Shown here: positions 1 to 5,673 of the stretch, one piece after another
Layout of the letters: each line of letters starts with the position of its first letter
Numbering within the stretch: the first letter of the stretch is position 1
Source of the DNA: CAMDHY01 sp943372725
GTDB lineage: Bacteria; Pseudomonadota; Alphaproteobacteria; Rhizobiales; Segnochrobactraceae
Reading direction: 5' to 3'
Assembly (NCBI GenBank): GCA_943372725.1
Contig: CALRZT010000199.1
Location: forward strand, 1-9,230
Length of the DNA: 9,230 nt
Made by a program: the position numbers and the translations under genes
The notes under the pieces: generated by a model
The model's database searches: none
Told to the model about the DNA's origin: nothing
Seen by the model: the letters and a program-made list of their open reading frames with translations, nothing else

Positions 1-258
1 TTCGCCGCCGCCTCGACCTCGAGACGAGCCGTCTCCTCGCGCAGACGCTTCGCCTCGGCGAGGCCGTCGCGGAAGACGCCGAGAACCTTCGACTGCTCGC
101 CGAGCTCGTCGCCACGACCGGCGGAGGGGATCTCGGTCGCGAGCGCGCCCTGGCCGATCTTGTCCATCGCCCGCGTCATCGCCGACAGCGGACGGGCGAT
201 GCCGAAGATGGCGTAGAGGGCCGAGCCGATCAGCACGACGATCAGCACGCCGACCATG
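1..258 (-). repeat. Near-identical segment shared by the two receptor genes, copy 1
   Basis: Bases 1-258 match 2398-2655 with only seven mismatches (126, 162, 185, 210, 218, 230, 248), and bases 1-125 match perfectly. The segment encodes the end of membrane helix 2, the HAMP domain and the first part of the cytoplasmic helix. Similarity falls sharply beyond base 258, where the periplasmic domain begins. The repeat may continue past the left edge of the window. Confidence 0.95.
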
Positions 259-1178
259 GCAAAGGTGACCATGGCGCCGGATTCCTCGGCCTCGAGGGCA
301 GCGACCAGAGCTTCCTCGACGCGCTTGCTGGCGACGTCGATCGCCTCGCGGGTCAGCGTGACCGCCTCGGCGGCCGTGGGCAAGGTCCGCGTCTCGACGA
401 TCTGGTTCAGCTTCTCGGTGAGCGGGAGAGCCTCGTCGAGCTTGGCGACATAGGCGTCGAAGGTCTGCGCCAGCGCATCGACCTGGCCGATGGCGGAGGG
501 AACGGTGGCGACACCGGCCCGCAGATCGGCGAAGGCCGCCTTGCCGCGCGCCGCCGCCTCGTGGATGGACGCCAGCAGCGCCGGATCGCGGCTCGCCGTG
601 TAGCGCCACGAGGCGGAGCGCATGAACTGGAAGTCGTCGTCGATGCCGGCCAGCACTTCGTGCATGCGGGCGACGTCGGGAGCCGCCTCGAGGGCGCGCT
701 CGACCGCTTCGGCCGGCTCGCCCCACTGCGCTGCCACCTCGTCGCGGGAGACGTGGCTGACCACCTCTTCCTTGCGGATCTGGGCGACCTCGAGCGACGC
801 CACGGCGTAGGCGTCGAGGAGGCCGGCGATCTTGTGCAGGCGCTCCTTGTTGGCCGGCAGCGCGGCGAGATCGGCCGCCTGGCCGAGCAGCTTGGCGCCC
901 TCGGCCCGATCGGCCGTCAGGCTCTCGGAAAGCTTCTCGACCTGCGCCGGGTCGAGCGTCAGGCGGACGTCCTTGGTGGCGGCCTGCATGCGGCGCAGCA
1001 CGATGTTCGACTGCAGCGCCAGCTTCTCGATGGCCTGCTGCTTGCGGACCTGCGCGTCGCTCTCCTCGATGGACGCGCCGACGATGAGCTGGGTGGCGAC
1101 GATGGTGGCCGCGAGGAGGATGCCGGCGGCGGCACTGATGCCGAGCTTGGCGCCGATCGTGAGACGTAACCGGGACAT
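1..1178 (-). CDS. Methyl-accepting chemotaxis protein, 3' end beyond window
   Basis: Transmembrane chemoreceptor that should bind a ligand in the periplasm and control the CheA/CheW kinase complex. Only the first 392 codons lie in the window. ATG at 1178 opens with MSRLRLTIGAKLG. Membrane helix 1 is about residues 13-33, then a helical periplasmic domain of about 265 residues, membrane helix 2 at about 300-325, and a HAMP domain (FGIARPLSAMTRAMDKIGQG onward) running into the start of the cytoplasmic coiled coil. The methylation and CheA-contact regions are outside the window. The start is fixed by alignment with the paralogue at 1548-3575, which starts at the same position of the duplicated unit with no net indel between them. 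The long all-helical sensor resembles the helical bimodular (HBM) type, which is inference from length and helicity. No strong Shine-Dalgarno is seen; TTGGA lies about 5 bases before the ATG. Confidence 0.93.
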   Translation of the reverse strand, partial: MSRLRLTIGAKLGISAAAGILLAATIVATQLIVGASIEESDAQVRKQQAIEKLALQSNIVLRRMQAATKDVRLTLDPAQVEKLSESLTADRAEGAKLLGQAADLAALPANKERLHKIAGLLDAYAVASLEVAQIRKEEVVSHVSRDEVAAQWGEPAEAVERALEAAPDVARMHEVLAGIDDDFQFMRSASWRYTASRDPALLASIHEAAARGKAAFADLRAGVATVPSAIGQVDALAQTFDAYVAKLDEALPLTEKLNQIVETRTLPTAAEAVTLTREAIDVASKRVEEALVAALEAEESGAMVTFAMVGVLIVVLIGSALYAIFGIARPLSAMTRAMDKIGQGALATEIPSAGRGDELGEQSKVLGVFRDGLAEAKRLREETARLEVEAAA

Positions 1179-1211
1179 GGTGTCCAAACTTTCGATGAGA
1201 GGATCTGAGAG

Positions 1212-1321
1212 AACACCACTCCCTTTCGGCGGCTGCACCGGACACGGACGAACCGTGCAGACGTCGAAAGAGACCTAGGGTCCTAACGATCACTCTCCGA
1301 CCGAAGGCTTGCGCCGGGCTG
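1212..1321 (-). promoter_or_regulatory. Conserved leader of the partial receptor gene
   Basis: Three short blocks recur upstream of both receptor genes at matched distances from the ATG: an 18-base block at 1212-1229 (minus strand CCGAAAGGGAGT then GGTGTT), TTTCGACG at 1269-1262, and a 17-base block at 1305-1321 (minus strand CAGCCCGGCGCAAGCCT). The sequence between them has diverged. The blocks sit about 35-50, 85 and 127-143 bases upstream of the start. No convincing -35/-10 pair could be assigned. The promoter or a regulator site is likely within this stretch, but its nature is inferred only from conservation between the two copies. Confidence 0.5.
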
Positions 1322-1384
1322 CCGCCCGGATGGACGCCGGCGCGCGGCCACGGCGGCCACCACAGACAGCGTCCAGAAGCAGGA

Positions 1385-1429
1385 AAGGCGCGGCGCGAGC
1401 GGCGGAAATCGCCGTTCGTGCCGCGCCTT
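1385..1429 (-). terminator. Long stem-loop, probable terminator of the complete receptor gene
   Basis: Bases 1385-1394 (AAGGCGCGGC) and 1420-1429 are a perfect 10-base inverted repeat. Pairing continues inward to a loop of about 3-5 bases, giving a stem of about 21 positions with three imperfect pairs (G-T on the plus strand, A-C on the minus strand). Read on the minus strand, the stem ends in GCCTT and is followed by TCCTGCTTCTGG, a weak pyrimidine tail. It lies about 120 bases after the stop of the receptor gene at 1548. The G-T pairs would be better tolerated in a plus-strand RNA, so direction is not certain. Bases 1179-1547 hold no credible gene; besides this hairpin they contain the hairpin at 1506-1525 and the leader blocks. 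Confidence 0.5.
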
Positions 1430-1505
1430 CGGCGGGAAGGGACCGAGCCCCCTCTCCCGCGCGGGCCGCCACCCGGGTGGGGGCAGGGCGGCGGCCTCGT
1501 CTTTG

Positions 1506-1525
1506 CCGGGCCGCGAACGGCCCGG
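1506..1525 (-). terminator. Perfect 8-bp hairpin just after receptor stop codon
   Basis: CCGGGCCG and CGGCCCGG pair perfectly around a four-base loop that reads TTCG on the minus strand. The hairpin begins about 22 bases after the TGA of the receptor gene. It is followed by CAAAGACGAG with no T run, so it is either an incomplete intrinsic terminator or an RNA 3'-end stabiliser, with the stronger hairpin at 1385-1429 further downstream. Confidence 0.5.
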
Positions 1526-1547
1526 GGAATGCTCGCGTGTCCGGGCC

Positions 1548-3575
1548 TCAGGCGGCGCGGACGTGCTCGACGAACTTGCGCACTTCGCCGCGCAGCGTCT
1601 CCGACTGGCGGGCGAGCTCGCTCGCCGACGACAGCACCTGCGTCGCCGCCGACGACGACACTTCCGCCGCCTGCAGCACGGCTGCGATGTTGGTGGTCAC
1701 CTCGTTGGTGCCCATCGCCGCCTGCTGCACGTTGCGGGCGACCGCCGCCGTCGTCGCGCCCTGCTCCTCGACAGCCGCGACGATCGCCGCCGCGATGCCG
1801 TTGATGTCGCCGATGGTGCGGCCGACGTTGGAGATCGCCATCACCGCGTCCTCCGTCGAGCCCTGCATCCCGCCGATCTGGGCGGAGATCTCCGCCGTCG
1901 CCTTCGAGGTCTGCTCGGCGAGGCTCTTCACCTCCTGCGCCACCACCGCGAAGCCCTTGCCGGCCTCGCCGGCACGCGCCGACTCGATCGTGGCATTGAG
2001 CGCCAGCAGGTTGGTCTGGGCGGCGATGTCGCCGATCAGGCCGACGATGGCGCCGATCTTGTCGGCGTCGGCGCGCAGGCTGGTCATGCGGGTGTTGGTC
2101 TCGCCCGCCTCGCCGACGGCGCGGGAGGCGACCGTCGTCGACTGGTTGACCTGCTGGCCGATCTCGCTCGCCGAGGCGGCGAGCTCCTCGACCGCGGCGG
2201 CCACCGTCTGCACGTTGGTCGCCGCCTCTTCCGCCGCCGCGGCGACGGCGGCCGCCTGGGCGGCCGTCTCCTCGGAGGTGGCCGTCAGGCTCTGGGCGGC
2301 CGCCTGCAGCTCGGTCGCGGCAGAGGACACCATCTCGACGATCTTGCCGACCGCCGCCTCGAACTGCTCGGCGAGCGCCAGCATGTCGGCCTTGCGCTTC
2401 GCCGCCGCCTCGACCTCGAGACGAGCCGTCTCCTCGCGCAGACGCTTCGCCTCGGCGAGGCCGTCGCGGAAGACGCCGAGAACCTTCGACTGCTCGCCGA
2501 GCTCGTCGCCACGACCGGCGGACGGGATCTCGGTCGCGAGCGCGCCCTGGCCGATCTTTTCCATCGCCCGCGTCATCGCCGCCAGCGGACGGGCGATGCC
2601 GAAGATCGCGTAGAAGGCCGAGCCGACCAGCACGACGATCAGCAGGCCGACCATGCCGTAGATGACGGCGTTGCCGAACGCCACGGCCGCGGCGGCGTCG
2701 GCCTTCGCCTGCGCCACCCGGGCGTTGGCGGCCGCGATCGCCTCACGCACGAGTTCGATCGCCTGGGTCGCCGCAGGAACGGACACATCGGCAACGAGCG
2801 CGTCGAGCTTCTCCGTCAGGGCCATGACCTCCTTGGTCTTGGCGACATAGGTGTCGAAGACCTGGGAGAGCTCGTTGACCGGCTGCAGGATGCCGGGCAC
2901 CCCGCCGACGGCGGCGCGAAGCGAGGCGAAGGACGCGGCGCCGTGTTCCTCGGCACCTTCGATGCCCTTCAGGAGCGCCTCGTCGTGGCTCATCGCGTAG
3001 CGCCAGGAATTCGCGCGGATCATCTGGAAGTCGCGCTCGGCGTCGGCGAGGGCGAGGAGCAGGCGATCGACATCGCTGCTCGCGGCGAGGGCATTGCTCG
3101 CCTTCTCGGCGCGCCCGTTCCACTGTCCAGCGACCTCGTCGCGCTCGGCGTGGCCGGCGATTTCCTGCTTGTGGATCTCGGCGATCTGGAGCGTCGCCTT
3201 GCCATAGGTGGCGAAGAGTTCGCCGATCTTGTGGAGCCGCTCCTTGTTGGCCGGCAACGTCGCCAGATCGGCCGCCTGGTCGAGCTGCTTCTCGCCCTCG
3301 GCCATGTCCGCCTCGACGCTCTTGGCGAGCTTGTCGACCTGAACCGGATCAAGGGTCAGGCGGATGTCCTTGGTGAAGGCCTGCATGCGGCGCAGCGCGA
3401 TGTTCGACTGCAGCGCCAGGATCTCGATGGACTGCTGGTCGCGGACGACCTGTTCGGCCTCCTGGACGCGCGAGCCGACCATGAGCTGGGCGACGATGAT
3501 CGTTCCCGCGAGAAGGATGCCGGCGGCGGCGCTGATGCCGAGCTTGGCACCGATGGTGAGACGTAACCCAGACAT
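1548..3575 (-). CDS. Methyl-accepting chemotaxis protein, complete
   Basis: A 675-residue chemoreceptor of the inner membrane. Order: short cytoplasmic N-terminus, membrane helix 1 (about 13-33), helical periplasmic sensor (about 34-299), membrane helix 2 (about 300-325, GMVGLLIVVLVGSAFYAIF), HAMP (about 326-378), then a long cytoplasmic coiled coil. The signalling hairpin tip is at 514-556 (IGDIAAQTNLLALNATIESA and the following GEAGKGFAVVAQEV), the region that contacts CheA and CheW. Glu-rich, Ala-rich helices such as 434-451 are candidate methylation regions. It ends in VEHVRAA with no NWETF-like CheR/CheB docking tail. The frame stays open upstream to 4880, so the start was chosen at ATG 3575: this places membrane helix 1 correctly and matches the paralogue at 1178. 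Codon 4 is the rare TTA, as in the paralogue. Ligand unknown; the HBM-like fold is inferred from helicity and the sensor length of about 265 residues. Confidence 0.96.
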   Translation of the reverse strand: MSGLRLTIGAKLGISAAAGILLAGTIIVAQLMVGSRVQEAEQVVRDQQSIEILALQSNIALRRMQAFTKDIRLTLDPVQVDKLAKSVEADMAEGEKQLDQAADLATLPANKERLHKIGELFATYGKATLQIAEIHKQEIAGHAERDEVAGQWNGRAEKASNALAASSDVDRLLLALADAERDFQMIRANSWRYAMSHDEALLKGIEGAEEHGAASFASLRAAVGGVPGILQPVNELSQVFDTYVAKTKEVMALTEKLDALVADVSVPAATQAIELVREAIAAANARVAQAKADAAAAVAFGNAVIYGMVGLLIVVLVGSAFYAIFGIARPLAAMTRAMEKIGQGALATEIPSAGRGDELGEQSKVLGVFRDGLAEAKRLREETARLEVEAAAKRKADMLALAEQFEAAVGKIVEMVSSAATELQAAAQSLTATSEETAAQAAAVAAAAEEAATNVQTVAAAVEELAASASEIGQQVNQSTTVASRAVGEAGETNTRMTSLRADADKIGAIVGLIGDIAAQTNLLALNATIESARAGEAGKGFAVVAQEVKSLAEQTSKATAEISAQIGGMQGSTEDAVMAISNVGRTIGDINGIAAAIVAAVEEQGATTAAVARNVQQAAMGTNEVTTNIAAVLQAAEVSSSAATQVLSSASELARQSETLRGEVRKFVEHVRAA
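2398..2655 (-). repeat. Near-identical segment shared by the two receptor genes, copy 2
   Basis: Partner of 1-258; 125 consecutive identical bases (2398-2522) and seven mismatches over the full 258. It covers codons for the end of membrane helix 2, HAMP and the start of the signalling helix of the complete receptor. The periplasmic domains on the 3575 side are only moderately similar. Confidence 0.95.
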
Positions 3576-3608
3576 GAGTGAGTGCACCTTCGATAGGGAT
3601 GTTGCGCG

Positions 3609-3719
3609 AACAACACTCCCTTTCGGAGGCCGCCGAGGACGCAGGGGTCCATGCGGTCGTCGAAACGGAAGGTATGCCGCCGAAGCGGGACAATCGACGG
3701 CGAGGCTTGCGCCGGGCTG
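3609..3719 (-). promoter_or_regulatory. Conserved leader of the complete receptor gene
   Basis: Counterpart of 1212-1321. The 18-base block is at 3609-3626 (one mismatch to its partner, same distance from the ATG), TTTCGACG lies at 3665-3658, and the 17-base block CAGCCCGGCGCAAGCCT lies at 3719-3703, one base out of register with its partner. A small inverted repeat (TGTTG-TTCGCG-CAACA on the minus strand, roughly 3600-3615) overlaps the proximal block in this copy only. No clear -35/-10 pair is seen. A weak GAAGG lies about 11 bases before the ATG. Confidence 0.5.
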
Positions 3720-3755
3720 GTGCGCGAGGGCGGGGGCGCAGGAGGCGTGTGGAGG

Positions 3756-3773
3756 CCCGCGCCGGAACGCGGG
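3756..3773 (-). terminator. Short GC hairpin downstream of cytochrome gene
   Basis: CCCGCG and CGCGGG form a perfect 6-base stem with a six-base loop about 50 bases after the cytochrome c stop codon. No T tract follows on the minus strand. In DNA this GC-rich such a stem can arise by chance, so it is only a candidate end for the dehydrogenase operon transcript. Confidence 0.25.
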
Positions 3774-3823
3774 TGCGCACGGCGACAGGCCGGCGCGAGC
3801 GGCGTCGCGGCGGGCGCCGTCGC

Positions 3824-5113
3824 TCAGTCGCGGGCGCGGCGCAGGGTGGCGACGTCGGCCGCGGCGACGTCGGGCGCGCGGCCGCCCCAGGTGGCGCGCA
3901 GGTAGTTCGACAGGTCGGCGATCTCGGCGTCGGAGAGGAGATCGGTGAAGCCCGGCATGTCCTGCAGGCGGTTGCCGTGCGGGAAGTCGCGCCACGGGAT
4001 GCCGTCGGCGAGCACCGCCAGCAGGTTGGTCGGACGCGGCAGGCGCAGTTCGGCGTTCGTCGTCATCGCCGGCGTCATCGTCGGCGTGCCCTCGCCCTCG
4101 ATGCCGTGGCAGCCGGCGCAGACGGCGACATAGAGGCGGCGGCCGTTCTCCGCCGTGTCCGGGGCGATCGGCGCGGCCGCGACGACGGGCACGGCCGGGG
4201 CCGGCTCGCCGGCGAGATAGGCCGCCATCGCGGCGGCATCCTCGTCCGTCAGGTACTGCGTCGAGTGGTGGACGACGTCGTACATGGCGAATCCCATGAC
4301 GCCCTCGGGGCCCATGCCGGATCGCATGAAGTGGGCGAGCCGCTCCGGCGCGAAGCCGAGGCGGGCGAGGCCCTCCGGCGTGATGTCGGGGGCATCGACG
4401 CCCTCGATGACGGCGCCCTGGAGATAGCGCGACGACACCATGCCCATGGTGATGTCGCGCGGCGTGTGACACTCGCCGCAGTGGCCCAGCGCGTCGACGA
4501 GATAGCGCCCGCGGTTCCACTCGGCCGACTTCTGCGCCGCCGGCGCCGGCACGTCGCCGGGCAGGTTGAGGAGGTTCCAGAACGTCATGAACTGGCGGAC
4601 ATAGGGGAACGGCAGACTGTCCTGGCGGTCCGGCACCGCCATCGGCTCGCGGGTCAGCATGTAGGCCCAGACGGCGTCGACGTCGGCCTCGCTCATCTGC
4701 CGGTAGGAGACGTAGGGCATCGCCGGATAGAGGTGGCGGCCGCCCTTGGCGACGCCGTCGCGCAGCGCCCGGTGGAAGTCGGCACGGGTCCACGCGCCAA
4801 TGCCGTAGGTCGGGTCCGGCGAGATGTTGGTGGCGTAGAGCGTGCCCATCGGCATCTCGAACGGCCGGCCACCCGCCCACGGCGCCCCGCCGACGGCGGT
4901 GTGGCAGGCCACGCAGTCGGCGGCCGTGGCGATGTAGCGGCCGCGCGGCGCGAGCTCGGCGATCTCCTCCGGCGTCAGCGGCGTGTCGACGGCAGCACTG
5001 ACGACGCTCCGCTCGAAGGCGCCCGCGAGGACGGCGAGGGCGAAGCCGCCGCCGAGCACGACGATGACCGCGGCGGCGAGGAGGACCCGGTGCCAGACCT
5101 TGCGGATGATCAT
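3824..5113 (-). CDS. Membrane-anchored three-haem cytochrome c, dehydrogenase electron-transfer subunit
   Basis: A 429-residue protein that probably takes electrons from the molybdenum/iron-sulphur subunits encoded just upstream and passes them to quinone or a terminal oxidase. An N-terminal hydrophobic helix (about 9-31) acts as anchor or uncleaved signal, placing the rest in the periplasm. Three CXXCH haem sites are visible: CVACH (67-71), CGECH (212-216) and CAGCH (332-336). Likely sixth ligands, by family pattern, are Met132 (YPAMPY), a Met near 277 (GFAMYDV) and Met386 (DMPGF). Length and haem count fit the cytochrome subunits of acetic-acid-bacterium alcohol and aldehyde dehydrogenases. 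The ATG at 5113 has a perfect AGGAGG seven bases upstream, and the start keeps the anchor helix intact. It is third in the operon, separated from the Fe-S subunit stop by 11 bases. A cytochrome partner in place of an FAD subunit points to respiratory coupling rather than NAD or oxygen as acceptor. Confidence 0.95.
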   Translation of the reverse strand: MIIRKVWHRVLLAAAVIVVLGGGFALAVLAGAFERSVVSAAVDTPLTPEEIAELAPRGRYIATAADCVACHTAVGGAPWAGGRPFEMPMGTLYATNISPDPTYGIGAWTRADFHRALRDGVAKGGRHLYPAMPYVSYRQMSEADVDAVWAYMLTREPMAVPDRQDSLPFPYVRQFMTFWNLLNLPGDVPAPAAQKSAEWNRGRYLVDALGHCGECHTPRDITMGMVSSRYLQGAVIEGVDAPDITPEGLARLGFAPERLAHFMRSGMGPEGVMGFAMYDVVHHSTQYLTDEDAAAMAAYLAGEPAPAVPVVAAAPIAPDTAENGRRLYVAVCAGCHGIEGEGTPTMTPAMTTNAELRLPRPTNLLAVLADGIPWRDFPHGNRLQDMPGFTDLLSDAEIADLSNYLRATWGGRAPDVAAADVATLRRARD

Positions 5114-5120
5114 GGTGCGG

Positions 5121-5126
5121 CCTCCT
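5121..5126 (-). promoter_or_regulatory. Shine-Dalgarno of cytochrome gene overlapping the preceding stop
   Basis: AGGAGG on the minus strand, seven bases before the ATG at 5113. It shares its first two bases with the TAG of the iron-sulphur subunit gene (GGGTAGGAGG). Ribosomes finishing the upstream gene would therefore sit on this site, which suggests coupled translation. Confidence 0.85.
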
Positions 5127-5673
5127 ACCCGACTACGAGGCCGGGCGTGTCGAGGATCACCGACCGCACAGCCTCGTAGTAGCGCACGTAGCCCGTGCAG
5201 CGGCAGACGTGCGGCGACAGGGCCGCCTCGATGGTGGTCTCGACGTCGGCCCGCGCGACGGGCTGGCGCTTCAGCTGCTCGATCAGCACGGTCGCGCCAG
5301 TGACGAAGCCCGGCGTGCAGTAGCCGCACTGGAACGAGAAGTGCTCGATGAAGGCCTGCTGCACCGGCGACAGCGCCACGACGGCGCCGTCGGCGTCGCG
5401 CTCGGCGTGGCCTTCGACGGTGCGGACGTGCCGGCCCTGGAAGAAGTGGGCGCCGGTGATGCAGGTGCGGATCTCGCGCGGCGGGGCGCCGTCGGTGTCG
5501 AGCAGCATCACCGTGCAGGCCCAGCAGACGCCCTGACCGCACGCCAGCCGGGAGCCGGTGAGGTTCAGGTACTCGTGCAGGAAGTCGACCATCATCAGGT
5601 TCTCCGGAACGTCGAGCGGGCCGACCTGGCGGCCGTTGACGACGAGGGAGAGCGGGCGGGTGGCGATCGTCAC
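5125..5673 (-). CDS. Iron-sulphur (two [2Fe-2S]) small subunit of molybdenum hydroxylase
   Basis: A 182-residue subunit that relays electrons from the molybdenum cofactor to the cytochrome c subunit. The N-terminal plant-ferredoxin-like domain binds one [2Fe-2S] cluster through Cys45, Cys50, Cys53 (CGQGVCWAC) and Cys71. The C-terminal helical domain binds the second through Cys116 and Cys119 (QCGYCTPGF) and Cys157 and Cys159 (HVCRCTGY). All eight family cysteines are present. The start is GTG at 5673, which overlaps the large-subunit TGA as GTGA. GAGG lies seven bases upstream at 5681-5684, inside the end of the large-subunit gene. There is no signal peptide, so export presumably occurs by hitch-hiking on the Tat-targeted large subunit, as in related periplasmic enzymes. 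Size and motifs match the small subunits of isoquinoline, nicotinate and aldehyde dehydrogenases; sequence alone does not separate these. Confidence 0.96.
   Translation of the reverse strand: MTIATRPLSLVVNGRQVGPLDVPENLMMVDFLHEYLNLTGSRLACGQGVCWACTVMLLDTDGAPPREIRTCITGAHFFQGRHVRTVEGHAERDADGAVVALSPVQQAFIEHFSFQCGYCTPGFVTGATVLIEQLKRQPVARADVETTIEAALSPHVCRCTGYVRYYEAVRSVILDTPGLVVG

Noticed and set aside
959..1219. Possible leader peptide gene overlapping the receptor start, with a similar frame at 3356-3652
   Set aside because: The similarity between the two frames only reflects the duplicated DNA read in another phase. GAAAGGGAG lies too close to the candidate start, and the frame runs deep into the receptor gene.
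1503..3566. 687-codon open frame on the plus strand opposite the receptor gene
   Set aside because: It is antisense to a well-supported receptor gene. Its product is a low-complexity mix of R, D, H, L and G typical of open frames opposite GC-rich genes, with no domain or ribosome site.
1305..3719. Shared 17-base block as an insertion-element end or attachment site
   Set aside because: The two copies have the same orientation and fixed distance to each receptor ATG, so the tandem duplication explains them; no transposase or target-site duplication is present.
3576..4880. N-terminal extension of the receptor frame up to 4880
   Set aside because: The frame is open but lies inside the cytochrome gene in another phase, encodes Arg/Pro-rich sequence, and would bury the first membrane helix. 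The paralogue starts at the point equivalent to 3575.
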